The notes beneath the pieces are model-generated. The model saw only the letters and a list, made by a program, of their open reading frames with translations. It did no database searches and was not told the origin of the DNA. Shown one piece after another: positions 1 through 6,952 of a stretch of 20,939 nt of DNA. Each line of letters begins with the position of its first letter. Within the stretch, counting starts at the first letter, position 1. Position numbers and translations under genes: made by a program. Source of the DNA: a virus; IMG/VR virus record IMGVR_UViG_3300044647_002122, positions 1-20,939 of that record. One strand, written 5' to 3'.

Positions 1-251
1 TGGCGGTCCCTGACGCGCTCCCTAAGGCCGTTCGCGCGTACCTCCCGGCCTCTACCCCTGCCGCGCCCGCGACGACGACCACGGCCGCGCCAGCGGCGCC
101 GGTAGCGCCCTCGCCGCGCACCTCGACGGGCACGATTCCCCAGGCGCCGAGCGAACCGCAGGCATGGAGCGCCGAGGCCATCGCGCGGCTGTCGCCCGCG
201 GACTTCCGCGCGAACCGCGAGGCCATCATGGCGGCGCTCCGCACGGGTTGA
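1..251 (+). CDS. C-terminal part of an unknown head-region protein (partial, 5' end outside window)
   Basis: The reading frame starting at base 3 is open from the window edge to a TGA at 249-251, giving about 82 residues of a truncated protein. The visible part begins AVPDALPKAVRAYLP. It continues with a long Ala/Thr/Pro-rich linker (roughly residues 18-50) and ends in a compact charged helical segment, AWSAEAIARLSPADFRANRE. It lies directly upstream of the capsid gene, which is where phages usually encode a scaffold, a capsid-maturation protease or a portal-associated protein. A disordered linker followed by a short helical C-terminus is compatible with a scaffold-like protein, but no diagnostic motif is present, so the function stays open. 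The stop codon overlaps the -35 element of the putative capsid promoter. Confidence 0.7.
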   Translation, partial: AVPDALPKAVRAYLPASTPAAPATTTTAAPAAPVAPSPRTSTGTIPQAPSEPQAWSAEAIARLSPADFRANREAIMAALRTG

Positions 252-276
252 CAGTTTGTCGCGGAGGACGTAGGGT
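248..276 (+). promoter_or_regulatory. Putative sigma70-like promoter for the capsid/morphogenesis block
   Basis: A perfect -35 hexamer TTGACA (248-253) is followed after exactly 17 bases by TAGGGT (271-276), a G-rich -10 of the kind accepted in high-G+C bacteria. The -35 contains the stop codon of the preceding gene. Transcription would begin near 282-284, about 90 bases upstream of the capsid start. This is the best promoter match seen in front of the rightward morphogenesis block. It is inferred from sequence only. Confidence 0.5.
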
Positions 277-279
277 GGA

Positions 280-303
280 CGTGCGGGGTTAGCGCCCCGC
301 ACG
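280..303 (+). other. Strong hairpin in the leader of the capsid transcript
   Basis: CGTGCGGGG (280-288) and CCCCGCACG (295-303) form a perfect 9-bp stem with a 6-base loop (289-294). No T-tract follows, so it is not a typical intrinsic terminator. It lies exactly where the transcript from the putative promoter at 248-276 would start, so it may be a 5' stabilising stem-loop. A factor-dependent terminator for the upstream gene is the alternative. Confidence 0.45.
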
Positions 304-371
304 CGCACGGGGTCGAGCTCCCGTAAAAAAGCGAAAGGCGCGGGAACCCTCCAATCTGTCAGGAGGCCCCC

Positions 372-1049
372 GTGGCCAACGAAGTTTACTTTTCCGGTCT
401 GTCCGGCAACGCCCGCGTTGCCGCGATCCTCAACCAGTTCGTCGTCACCAAGCTGACGGACACCGCGTCGCTCGTCAATCACCCGAGCATCACCCAGCTC
501 CGTTCTATGAACGGCTCCGGGTCCACCGTCGTGCAGGTGCCGGTCGTGAGCTGGGGCGCGAACGCCATGGCGTCCGTGGCCGAGAACTCCACGGTGTCGA
601 ACACCGCGCTCACCACGACGAACGCCAACGTGACCATCGCTCGTCAGGCGCTCCGTCGCCAGATCAGCGACCTTGCGCAGCTCACCTCGGCGGGCATCGC
701 GCTCGACGTGACGCTCGAGAACATCGCGGCCGACATGGTCCTCGCGTACAACAAGCGCGTGACTGCGATGCTCGGCGATCTGGCGTCTGGCTTCTCGACC
801 TCGGTCGGCTCCACGGGCGTTGACCTCACGGTCGCGAACTTCTACGCCGCGATTTTTCAGCTCCAGCTCAACAGCGCGGACGGCATGTTCACGGCCATCC
901 TGCACCCGCAGCAGATCAACGACCTCATCTCCTCGCTGCGCTCCGAGACCGGCCCCGGCCAGTACCTTGCGACGAGCCAGGATCAGGTCCAGGCGAAGGG
1001 CCCCGGCTTCCGCGGAAACCTGTTCGGCGTAGACGTCGCCTCGGCATGA
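372..1049 (+). CDS. Major capsid protein, HK97-fold type (N-terminal and central part; ORF ends early)
   Basis: This ORF encodes 225 residues and starts at GTG 372 behind a perfect Shine-Dalgarno AGGAGG (361-366). The sequence has the pattern of small HK97-fold phage coat proteins: an N-terminal arm, a segment VAENSTVSNTALTTTNANVT followed by IARQALRRQISDLAQLT, a long helix around IAADMVLAYNKRV, and the later FTAILHPQQINDLISSLRSE and GFRGNLFGVDV stretches. In such proteins the chain normally continues from GVDV through a short loop into a C-terminal part of about 70 residues. Here the frame stops at TGA 1047-1049, and that C-terminal part is found in the -1 frame starting at 1046. The two ORFs together total 293 codons, a normal coat-protein size. 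The ORF is therefore either a broken capsid gene, a split capsid, or affected by a sequence error. Confidence 0.8.
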   Translation: MANEVYFSGLSGNARVAAILNQFVVTKLTDTASLVNHPSITQLRSMNGSGSTVVQVPVVSWGANAMASVAENSTVSNTALTTTNANVTIARQALRRQISDLAQLTSAGIALDVTLENIAADMVLAYNKRVTAMLGDLASGFSTSVGSTGVDLTVANFYAAIFQLQLNSADGMFTAILHPQQINDLISSLRSETGPGQYLATSQDQVQAKGPGFRGNLFGVDVASA

Positions 1050-1252
1050 TGATCGCCCCCGGCGCGATCGGCGTGGCGACCGCGACCGCTGCCCCGATCC
1101 TCGGCGGGGCGACCATCGCGTCGCAGTCGCCCATCCTCGTAGAGATTGAGAGGGACGCCAGTTCGGGGAGTTCCATCGTTGTTGGCTCCGCATTCGTTGG
1201 CGTCGCCGAGCTGGACGACCTCCGCGGCGTCGGCATCCTCTCCGACGCCTGA
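1046..1252 (+). CDS. Major capsid protein, C-terminal part in a different frame
   Basis: This 68-residue ORF starts at ATG 1046 and shares ATGA with the stop of the preceding ORF; a second ATG is at 1049. The product runs MMIAPGAIGVATATAAPIL, then SPILVEIERDASSGS, then a VGVAELDDLRGVGILSDA-like ending. This order (a small residue, then APGAIG, then a VE-ERDAS strand, then V-GVAE--D-RGVGI-TDA) is the usual C-terminus of HK97-type coat proteins and follows naturally from the ORF at 372-1049. No Shine-Dalgarno is visible directly upstream, so separate expression would depend on termination-reinitiation at ATGATGA. Compared with relatives I would expect a further loop of roughly 10-16 residues between GVDV and this segment. 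An out-of-frame deletion is therefore as likely as a natural split. Confidence 0.65.
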   Translation: MMIAPGAIGVATATAAPILGGATIASQSPILVEIERDASSGSSIVVGSAFVGVAELDDLRGVGILSDA

Positions 1253-1269
1253 TCCTCTCAGACACGCAC

Positions 1270-1306
1270 GCGCCCGCGTCGGTGGTTACCCTACCTGCGC
1301 GGGCGC
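1270..1306 (+). terminator. Inverted repeat after the capsid gene (possible terminator or attenuator)
   Basis: GCGCCCGCG (1270-1278) pairs perfectly with CGCGGGCGC (1298-1306) across a 19-base loop that can itself pair weakly. It sits in the gap (1253-1335) between the capsid C-terminus and the next gene. That is a common site for a partial terminator letting capsid mRNA exceed that of downstream genes. No U-tract follows, so intrinsic termination is uncertain. Confidence 0.3.
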
Positions 1307-1335
1307 ATCTGAGTCTGCGACACAAAGGAGCGACG

Positions 1336-2004
1336 ATGGCAGCGACATTTGGAACGAGTGGAACGGGACAGTTCGAGGGCCGCGCAGCGAGTCGCCCGCA
1401 GGCGATGCGCGAGCTCGTGCGGCTCGAGCCCTCTCCGACCTTCTGGTATCTGCACCATCCTGCCAAGTGGACCTATCGCGCTGGCGAGTGGCTCCCGATG
1501 CTTTCGACGCTGCGCGCTGACCCGGGCGTCGCCAACGTCGACCAGGGCGGCGACACCGCCGCCGCCGAGGTGGCCAAGCGCCGCCGGGGCTGGACGATCA
1601 TTCCCTGGGACGCCGAGCCGGGCGGCTACGTCGTCGCCTACGACGGCGTCGCGGGCACGGTCCACATGTCGAAGTGGGAATTGCCCAAGGTCGTTGCCGG
1701 GCAGACGCGCATCGAGAGCGACGAGGAGGGCTATTGGGCCTTCTGCCGCCGCCTCGTGGTGGACGGATACATCGAGCTGCCGGATACGGACTTTATTGAT
1801 CTCCAGATCGAGCGCCAGGAGAAGAAGGTCGGCGAGTGGCGCGAGAAGGCACCGAGCTCGCCGTACCACCGTGACGCTCTCGCCAACGAGGAGGCCCTCC
1901 TCGACGGGATGCGCGCTGCCATGGAGCGCCTCTACGCGCCGCCCGTGACGGACGGCGAGGCGCCCGCCGCGCCCGCACCCAAGCCGCGCCGAGGCCGCGC
2001 GTGA
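1336..2004 (+). CDS. Unknown virion-region protein (222 aa)
   Basis: The start is ATG 1336, chosen because AAAGGAG (1325-1330) is well spaced before it. An upstream GTG at 1282 in the same frame would read through the capsid-gap hairpin and has no ribosome site. The 222-residue product is soluble. It has an aromatic N-terminal region (FWYLHHPAKWTYRAGEWLPML), a middle segment with GWTIIPWD and a charged helical stretch (LQIERQEKKVGEWREKAP), and ends in a Pro/Ala tail with PKPRRGRA. I do not recognise the family. Its position between capsid and connector genes suggests a head-associated or capsid-decorating role, but nothing in the sequence proves this. It overlaps the next small gene by GTGA. 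Confidence 0.75.
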   Translation: MAATFGTSGTGQFEGRAASRPQAMRELVRLEPSPTFWYLHHPAKWTYRAGEWLPMLSTLRADPGVANVDQGGDTAAAEVAKRRRGWTIIPWDAEPGGYVVAYDGVAGTVHMSKWELPKVVAGQTRIESDEEGYWAFCRRLVVDGYIELPDTDFIDLQIERQEKKVGEWREKAPSSPYHRDALANEEALLDGMRAAMERLYAPPVTDGEAPAAPAPKPRRGRA

Positions 2005-2147
2005 GCGAGCGCGCCGGCTACCGCGAGGCCATGGAGCGGATGACCCAGCGTCTCCGTGAGTCGGGCATGGCGAGCGACAAGGCGCGCAAGGTGGCCGAGG
2101 ACACGGCGCGCCGTGCCGATCAGAAGCAAACCGACAAGGGCCGATAG
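2001..2147 (+). CDS. Small charged helical protein (48 aa)
   Basis: A GTG at 2001 overlaps the previous stop (GTGA, 2001-2004) and opens a 48-codon frame ending in TAG 2145-2147. The product, beginning MSERAGYREAMERMTQRL, is almost entirely Arg/Lys/Glu/Ala/Gln, predicted as one or two helices, with a basic C-terminus (RRADQKQTDKGR). There is no hydrophobic segment and no recognised domain. Translational coupling to the upstream gene and the high-G third positions support it as a real gene. Its role is unknown. Small coupled ORFs at this spot often belong to head assembly. Confidence 0.55.
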   Translation: MSERAGYREAMERMTQRLRESGMASDKARKVAEDTARRADQKQTDKGR

Positions 2148-2156
2148 GGGGCATCG

Positions 2157-2915
2157 ATGTCGCTCGCCGAGACTGTCTACACCGCGCGCTTTCGGAGCAC
2201 TGAGACGCTCGAGCGGGGGCGCACGCAGACGATCTCGTGTCCGACCTCGCGCGCGGGCGCGACGGCGACGCCGACGAGCGGCACCGTCACCATCTACCGG
2301 CCCGATCAGAGCGTGCTCGTAACGGGCGCGGTGACGGTCGCGAGCATCGCGACGTTCTCGCTCACGGGAGCGACGACGACGGCCGAGGCGCTCGGCGAGG
2401 GGTTCTTGATCGAGTGGGCGCTCGTGATGCCGGACGGCGTGACGCACACCTTCAGGCAGGACGCCGCCGTCTGTAGGCGAACGCTCTACAACGTCGTATC
2501 GCAAGATGACCTCACCCAGCGGCACTCCGACTTGCCGTCGCTCCTCGGCGCCGCGGCGAGCTACCAGCCGTACATCGACGAGGCGTTCTTTACGATCTGC
2601 AACCGACTGATCGGCGCGGGCCGTCGGCCCTACCTCGTGATCCAGCCGAGCGCGCTCCGCGAGTGCCATCTAATGCTGGCGCTTCACCTCGTGTTTATCG
2701 ACTACAGCACGTCGGCCGGCGACGGCGGGCGGTGGCAGGCCCTCGCCGCGCACTACCTGTCGGCGTACGAACAGGCCTACGGGGCGCTTCGATTCAGCTA
2801 CGACGAGGCCGACGACAACCGCGTCGACCCGACGAAGAAGAAGGCGGCCTCGTCGCAGATTTGGACGAACGGCCGCGGGCTCTCGCACGCGTCGTGGACT
2901 CGCTATGGCGGCTAA
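2157..2915 (+). CDS. Putative head-tail connector/adaptor protein
   Basis: The product is 252 residues, starting at ATG 2157 after a G-rich site (ATAGGGGG). Residues 1-105 are beta-rich and Thr/Ser-rich (TISCPTSRAGATATPTSGTV, then a TVTIYRPD strand). Residues 115-235 are helical, with QDDLTQRHSDLPSLL, a PYIDEAFFTICNRLI helix and LRECHLMLALHLVFIDYSTS. The helical half resembles the small head-completion adaptors that sit below the portal. The first half looks like an added beta-sandwich. The gene overlaps the next one by 11 bases. The assignment rests on position and general architecture, not on a signature motif, so another minor head protein is possible. Confidence 0.55.
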   Translation: MSLAETVYTARFRSTETLERGRTQTISCPTSRAGATATPTSGTVTIYRPDQSVLVTGAVTVASIATFSLTGATTTAEALGEGFLIEWALVMPDGVTHTFRQDAAVCRRTLYNVVSQDDLTQRHSDLPSLLGAAASYQPYIDEAFFTICNRLIGAGRRPYLVIQPSALRECHLMLALHLVFIDYSTSAGDGGRWQALAAHYLSAYEQAYGALRFSYDEADDNRVDPTKKKAASSQIWTNGRGLSHASWTRYGG

Positions 2916-3348
2916 GACGGTTCGCCAGCTTCGCGAGGACGTGACGACGCGGATGCTCACGCTGTCGGGCTGGCGTGAGTCGCGCGTGCTCCCGGAGTCG
3001 TTCGGGCGCGACGCGGACAGCATCGCCCACAAGGCATTCGTCGTGCACCCCATCGCGACGAAGGATCTCCGGCAGTACCGGGGCAAGCCTGCCGAGGGCA
3101 CGCTCGTCGAGACGGACCTCCAGATCCGGTACTCGTGGCGCATGGCGCCTAAGGACATGAGCAACAGCTACGACGACAGCCTCGACGGCGCCCAGGCCGT
3201 GATCAACCTGCTCATGGTCTACGACGCCAACTGGCCGAGCTCCTACAAGGTCCAAGTGCTCGAAACGTCGCAAGCCGGCACCGATACCGGTGAGTGGGTT
3301 ATCGGCGTGGTAAGCTTCCGCATCGTCCACACGCTCCCGCTCCAATAG
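2905..3348 (+). CDS. Putative tail terminator / head-tail joining protein
   Basis: The product is 147 residues, starting at ATG 2905 inside the end of the preceding gene. An N-terminal helix (TVRQLREDVTTRMLTLSGWRES) is followed by alternating beta strands (KAFVVHPIATKDLRQY, ETDLQIRYSWRM), a helix (SLDGAQAVINLLMVYD) and final strands (YKVQVLETSQ, EWVIGVVSFRIVHTLPL). An alpha-beta layout with a terminal strand of the form V-f-RIVHTLPL, placed immediately before the tail tube gene, matches phage tail terminator proteins that cap the tube and join it to the head. The match is structural and positional, not based on exact motifs. Confidence 0.55.
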   Translation: MAAKTVRQLREDVTTRMLTLSGWRESRVLPESFGRDADSIAHKAFVVHPIATKDLRQYRGKPAEGTLVETDLQIRYSWRMAPKDMSNSYDDSLDGAQAVINLLMVYDANWPSSYKVQVLETSQAGTDTGEWVIGVVSFRIVHTLPLQ

Positions 3349-3356
3349 GTGGAATC

Positions 3357-3851
3357 ATGGCTCAAAGCACGACGATCAAGAATTTTCGCGACGGCACGCT
3401 GACCTTCACGGACAATACCGGCACGCCGCTCAGCATGTCGATCGTGTACGAGGCGGGCGACTTCTCGATCGACAACCTGAACGAAGGGCTCGTTGAGACG
3501 ACGGCCTACCTCGATCGCGGCGAGTTCGCGACGTTGCGCAAGACCAACCGCGTGTTCCCGTCGTTCTCGTTCACGGCGCACATGACGGACCTGTCGGACG
3601 CGACCGACAAGTTGCTCTACGACCTCGCGCGCAAGACCGGCGCGTGGGCGTCGGCCGTGTCGACGCTCGGCGCCAACGCCGACGCCATGACGTACAAGCT
3701 CACCTGGGTTTGTGAGGGGACCAACTTCGGCGACACCGCCGACCACACCCTCGTGATGGATTCCTGCCGCATCACGATCTCGATCTCCGAGGGCGACCCC
3801 AACTCCTTCTCCGTGTCCGGCATCGTCTACGGCACCATCACGGCGACCTGA
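3357..3851 (+). CDS. Major tail (tube) protein
   Basis: The product is 164 residues. ATG 3357 is preferred because AGGTGG (3347-3352) is spaced correctly, while the upstream in-frame start at 3294 lies within the previous gene. The product opens with an N-terminal segment typical of siphophage tube subunits: NFRDGTLTFTDNTGTPLSMS, then VYEAGDFSIDNL. It continues through beta strands with Thr-rich edges (SFSFTAHMTDLSD, TYKLTWVCEG), and ends in DSCRITISISEGDPNSFSVS then GIVYGTITAT. This fold polymerises into the hollow tail tube around the tape measure. Its neighbours, a terminator-like gene before it and frameshifted chaperones after it, fit exactly. The next gene starts in the last base of its stop (TGATG). 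Confidence 0.8.
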   Translation: MAQSTTIKNFRDGTLTFTDNTGTPLSMSIVYEAGDFSIDNLNEGLVETTAYLDRGEFATLRKTNRVFPSFSFTAHMTDLSDATDKLLYDLARKTGAWASAVSTLGANADAMTYKLTWVCEGTNFGDTADHTLVMDSCRITISISEGDPNSFSVSGIVYGTITAT

Positions 3852-4216
3852 TGCAGTCCCGTACCGTCCAGCTCGGCCCGCACACGGTCACGCTCCGCGC
3901 GCCGCCCTCGTTCGCGCTGGGGCGCGTGGTGTCCATGGCGCTGTCCCAGTCGCCGCTCCTGGGTCTCGGCGCGGCGCTCGGCGTGTGCTGGGGCGGCAAG
4001 CCGCTCAAGGCCTCGCTCAAGGCCTGCCAGCACGACGCGTGCGCCTACGGGGCGGCCGTCGTCGACGAGCTCCACGCGCTCGGCATTCCCGAGGGCGAGA
4101 TCTGGACGGCGGCCTCGGCGGCGGTCGAGCTGCTCACGGCCTCGACGCCGACGGAGGCGGGCGTAGCTGCCGCTGCGGATTTTACCGCGCCCCCGGCGGC
4201 GGGCTCGACGCCGTAG
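3851..4216 (+). CDS. Tail assembly chaperone, short form (gpG-like)
   Basis: The 121-residue product starts at ATG 3851 in a TGATG overlap with the tail tube stop and ends at TAG 4214-4216. It is mostly helical (SFALGRVVSMALSQSPLLGL, EIWTAASAAVELLTA), with a flexible Ala/Pro/Thr end (AADFTAPPAAGSTP). Position between tail tube and tape measure, size, and an overlapping -1 ORF downstream are the hallmarks of lambda gpG-type chaperones that keep the tape measure soluble during tail assembly. Primary sequence is poorly conserved in this class, so the call rests on context. A fraction of ribosomes is expected to slip near 4180-4195 and make a longer product ending at 4401. Confidence 0.7.
   Translation: MQSRTVQLGPHTVTLRAPPSFALGRVVSMALSQSPLLGLGAALGVCWGGKPLKASLKACQHDACAYGAAVVDELHALGIPEGEIWTAASAAVELLTASTPTEAGVAAAADFTAPPAAGSTP
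4178..4195 (+). promoter_or_regulatory. Candidate -1 ribosomal frameshift region for the gpG/gpGT chaperone pair
   Basis: The zero-frame codons GAT TTT ACC (4178-4186) contain TTTT (4180-4183), where a Phe tRNA can re-pair perfectly one base back. A second run of five C residues (4190-4194, codons CCC CCG) allows a Pro tRNA to do the same. Slippage by -1 in this region leads into the downstream frame as PGGGLDAVAMEIG and continues to 4401, just before the zero-frame stop at 4214. Neither site is a canonical X XXY YYZ heptamer, so the exact slip position is uncertain. Confidence 0.45.
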
Positions 4217-4218
4217 CC

Positions 4219-4401
4219 ATGGAGATCGGGCTCGCCTACTGTGGGGAGCCCGACGCGTTCTACGCGTGGCCTGTCGAGACACAAGAGCGCGTGCTCGGAT
4301 GGTGGCGCGCGAAGCACACGCCGCCCGCGCCGGCGCCGAAGCGAGGCAAGTCCGCAGCCGAGGGCGACGCGGCGGCGCTTGCGTTCTGGGGGCTCGGGTG
4401 A
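4219..4401 (+). CDS. Tail assembly chaperone extension (T part of gpGT), probably made by -1 frameshift
   Basis: The frame is open well upstream of the first good ATG (4219) and overlaps the chaperone ORF, always in the -1 phase. If started at 4219 it gives 60 residues: EIGLAYCGEPDAFYAWPVET, then QERVLGWWRAKH, then a Pro/Ala/Lys linker and a final AAALAFWGLG. The GLAYCG-PDAFYAWP and WWR signature resembles the tail-chaperone T domains and similar small phage proteins found at this locus. No convincing Shine-Dalgarno precedes 4219, which favours expression as a fusion with the upstream ORF rather than alone. The fused protein (3851-4401) would be about 183 residues. The T part normally contacts the tail tube and tape measure. 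It overlaps the next gene by GTGA. Confidence 0.6.
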   Translation: MEIGLAYCGEPDAFYAWPVETQERVLGWWRAKHTPPAPAPKRGKSAAEGDAAALAFWGLG

Positions 4402-5087
4402 GGCCTCCCGGAACGCGCCGGTTCGTTTCAGAGACGACGACCGTAACGCTGGACCGCGCCCTCGATGACGCGCTCCTCGCGTTGGCGCGCGACGTTGCGG
4501 GCGGCGTGATCGACGTGCTCGAGGGGATGGCGTCGCAGACCGTCGATCAGACGCGCGCCAAGTGGTACACCATCGTTCGCAAGCGTTCCGGGCGCTCGGG
4601 CGCCGGCACGAAGTACCGGATGGAGATTCGCGGCGACTCGATCCGCGCGATCGTCTACAACGACGCAAAGGCGCTTGCGAAGCGCGACGTCAACGTGGAC
4701 GCGCAAGGCCGCCTTCTCCCAGGCAGGCAGCAGAAAGCCGGGCAAGTCGTCGCTACGCAAGAGTCCTACGCGTACTTTGTCCACGCGCCGGGCGCGCTCT
4801 CGACGATCGCGAAGTCGGTCCCCTTGGAGGAGTACCGAAAGCTGATGAGCCTGTGGCGCAAAGAGCGCCGCCTCCCGCCGGGCTACATCGCGGGCGCGTA
4901 CAAGGACCGCAAAGGCCGCTCGCGGCCTGTCGGCATCGCGCGCATCGTGCGCAACCCGCTCGCGTCCGACGGCAAGAAGGTGTGGGACACCCTCGCCGTC
5001 AAGGGGTCCAAGGCCGTGATAAAGTCGGAACTCGTTGAGCTCGACCGCGCCCTACAGGCGGCCGGGAAAAACCTCGGGAGGCGCTGA
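4398..5087 (+). CDS. Minor tail / tail-completion-like protein (229 aa)
   Basis: GTG 4398 is taken as the start because it overlaps the previous stop (GTGA), as most genes in this block do. The frame extends further upstream only as shadow. The 229-residue product has an N-terminal amphipathic helix (ALDDALLALARDVAGGVIDVL), a basic central segment (KWYTIVRKRSGRSGAGTKYR), strands SIRAIVYNDA and ATQESYAYFVHAPGAL, and a C-terminal helix (KSELVELDRALQAAGKNLGR). A helix followed by basic strands and a YAYFVHAPG-like segment recalls HK97 gp10-type tail proteins. Those usually lie before the tail tube rather than between chaperones and tape measure, so the assignment is tentative. It overlaps the tape measure start by one base (TGATG). 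Confidence 0.5.
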   Translation: MRPPGTRRFVSETTTVTLDRALDDALLALARDVAGGVIDVLEGMASQTVDQTRAKWYTIVRKRSGRSGAGTKYRMEIRGDSIRAIVYNDAKALAKRDVNVDAQGRLLPGRQQKAGQVVATQESYAYFVHAPGALSTIAKSVPLEEYRKLMSLWRKERRLPPGYIAGAYKDRKGRSRPVGIARIVRNPLASDGKKVWDTLAVKGSKAVIKSELVELDRALQAAGKNLGRR

Positions 5088-6952
5088 TGGCGACGGCAGA
5101 ACTCACCATCACCGCTAACATTGAGGGCCTCCGGCGCCAGCTCGAATCGATCAAGGACATCACCGCCGACCAAGCGACGGCGATGGCCAACCAGCTCAAC
5201 AAGTCGATCAAGGCCGCCGAAAACGCGTCGCGCGCCGCCGCGAAGGCCTCAAAGGTCGCCGCCGACGAGGCGAAGGCGGCCGGGCGCGCGGCGGCCGATG
5301 CGCTGAATGTCGCCTCCGAGTCGGCCACGCGCTTCGGCGACAAGGCCGGGGCGGTAGGCTCGAACGCCGGCAAGCTGGCCGGTATCCTCGACATGCTCGT
5401 ACCCGGCCTGGGTGGCGTGGCGCGCGGCGTGGCCGATGTCGCAGACACCGCCGAGGTGGCCTCCGTCGCCACGAAGGGCCTCGGCCTGTCGATGAGCTCG
5501 ACGCTCGCCGTGCTCGGCCCCGTCGCCATCGCCGTCGCCGCGTTGGGGGCAACCTATGCGTATCTCTCGTCGGAGCTCGACGCGGCCGAGCAGAAGCAGG
5601 CGGCGGCGGCGGACGCGGCGACCAAGCAAGCGGAGGCCGCCGAGAGGTGGGCGGCGACGACGCAAGAGGCCACCGATGCTGTCGCGATTGCGAGCGATGC
5701 TGCCAACGGCGAGGCCATCGCCATCCGCAAAGCGAACAAAGCCGTAGACGAGGGCGCCGCGGCGGTTCGGGCGTTGGCGGTGGTCAGGCGCGACGAGGCG
5801 GCGGCGGCGTCCAGGGCCTTTGGCACCTCGGAGTCGGACGCGGCTAAGGCTGCGTACGCTGAAGCCCAGCGCGAACAGGGGAAGCTCGACGCGCTGGACG
5901 CGCGCATCGACCGCACGAAAACCGAGCGAGAGCTTGTGATCACCGGCGAGTACGCCAAGGGCCGCGCGGCGAAAGAGACGGCCGACGCGCAGATTCGAGC
6001 AGCCAACGCGGCGGCGAAGCGCGCGGCCGACGAAGCCGCCCTCGCCGAGGTCGAGCGCGTCATCCTTGAGCAGACGCAGACGTACCGTTCGGCGCTCACG
6101 TCCCTTCAGGAGACGACGCGCGCCGCCAACGACGCGCAACTCACGGGCGCGGACGCGGTCGAGGCGGCGTTGGCGCGGCAGATCGAGAAGGTCAACGAAC
6201 TTGCGGCGGCCCAAGTCGAGCGCGGCGTGGGCGGCACAGAGCAGATCCTCGCAGTCGAGGCCGCGCGGATCGAGGCCGTGACCGCCCTCGAAGCCAAGGG
6301 CGCCGCCGACATCGACGCCATCTACGAGGCGGCGGCCCAGCGGCGCAACGAGGAGCGCGAAGCCGAGCTCGTCGCCGAGAAGGCGTACCAGCAGATGCGT
6401 GCGGAGGCAACGGCCTCGGCAACGTCAAGCCTGCTCGGCGCCACGTCGGAGGCCTTCGCCCAAGCGGCCGAAGAGCAGGCCAAGACCAATCAGGACGCCG
6501 CCGCCGCGAGCTTCGCGGCCTCGAAAGCCGCGGCTGTAGCGCAGGCGGTGGTAAACACGGCCCTCGCGATTAGCAGCGCCAACACCCTACCGCCCCCGGC
6601 GAACTTCATCGCCATGGCGGCGGCGGGCATCTCCGGGGCGACGACGCTCGCCTCGATCGCCGCGGCGCCGCCGCCCTCGTTCAACGACACGCCGGGCGTG
6701 CAGGTGATGGGGCAGCGCGGGAACGTGTCCCTGGCAAGCGGCGATTATTTCGCGGCGGCGCGGTCGCCGACGGAGCTACAGCGCCAGGTGGGCGCGTCGG
6801 CGTCGGGCGGGCCTACGGTGCTCCAAGTGCGCCTCGGGCACAAAGTCCTCGATCAGTCCGTGGCCCGCACCATCCAAGAGGGCGGGCGCCTGTCGCGTGA
6901 GATCTCGGGCCGAGTCAAGTCGGGCACCACGGGACACCGGAGTCGCGCGTGA
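5087..6952 (+). CDS. Tape measure protein
   Basis: The product is 621 residues, starting at ATG 5087 (TGATG overlap). It is very rich in Ala, Glu, Lys and Arg, with long predicted coiled coil from about residue 10 to 90 and again from about 160 to 470. A clear membrane-like hydrophobic segment lies near residues 139-160 (STLAVLGPVAIAVAALGATY) and a second Ala/Gly-rich hydrophobic region near 480-530, followed by a polar C-terminal part. This architecture, the position after the chaperones and the length define a siphophage tape measure. The protein sets tail length and may help DNA cross the membrane. At about 1.5 angstrom per residue it predicts a short tail of around 90 nm. No lysozyme or peptidase domain is visible. 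The stop overlaps the next GTG (GTGA). Confidence 0.85.
   Translation: MATAELTITANIEGLRRQLESIKDITADQATAMANQLNKSIKAAENASRAAAKASKVAADEAKAAGRAAADALNVASESATRFGDKAGAVGSNAGKLAGILDMLVPGLGGVARGVADVADTAEVASVATKGLGLSMSSTLAVLGPVAIAVAALGATYAYLSSELDAAEQKQAAAADAATKQAEAAERWAATTQEATDAVAIASDAANGEAIAIRKANKAVDEGAAAVRALAVVRRDEAAAASRAFGTSESDAAKAAYAEAQREQGKLDALDARIDRTKTERELVITGEYAKGRAAKETADAQIRAANAAAKRAADEAALAEVERVILEQTQTYRSALTSLQETTRAANDAQLTGADAVEAALARQIEKVNELAAAQVERGVGGTEQILAVEAARIEAVTALEAKGAADIDAIYEAAAQRRNEEREAELVAEKAYQQMRAEATASATSSLLGATSEAFAQAAEEQAKTNQDAAAASFAASKAAAVAQAVVNTALAISSANTLPPPANFIAMAAAGISGATTLASIAAAPPPSFNDTPGVQVMGQRGNVSLASGDYFAAARSPTELQRQVGASASGGPTVLQVRLGHKVLDQSVARTIQEGGRLSREISGRVKSGTTGHRSRA

Noticed and set aside
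3294-3356. Upstream start for the tail tube gene
   Set aside because: The 21 extra residues lie in the previous gene, and the ribosome site at 3347-3352 fits ATG 3357.
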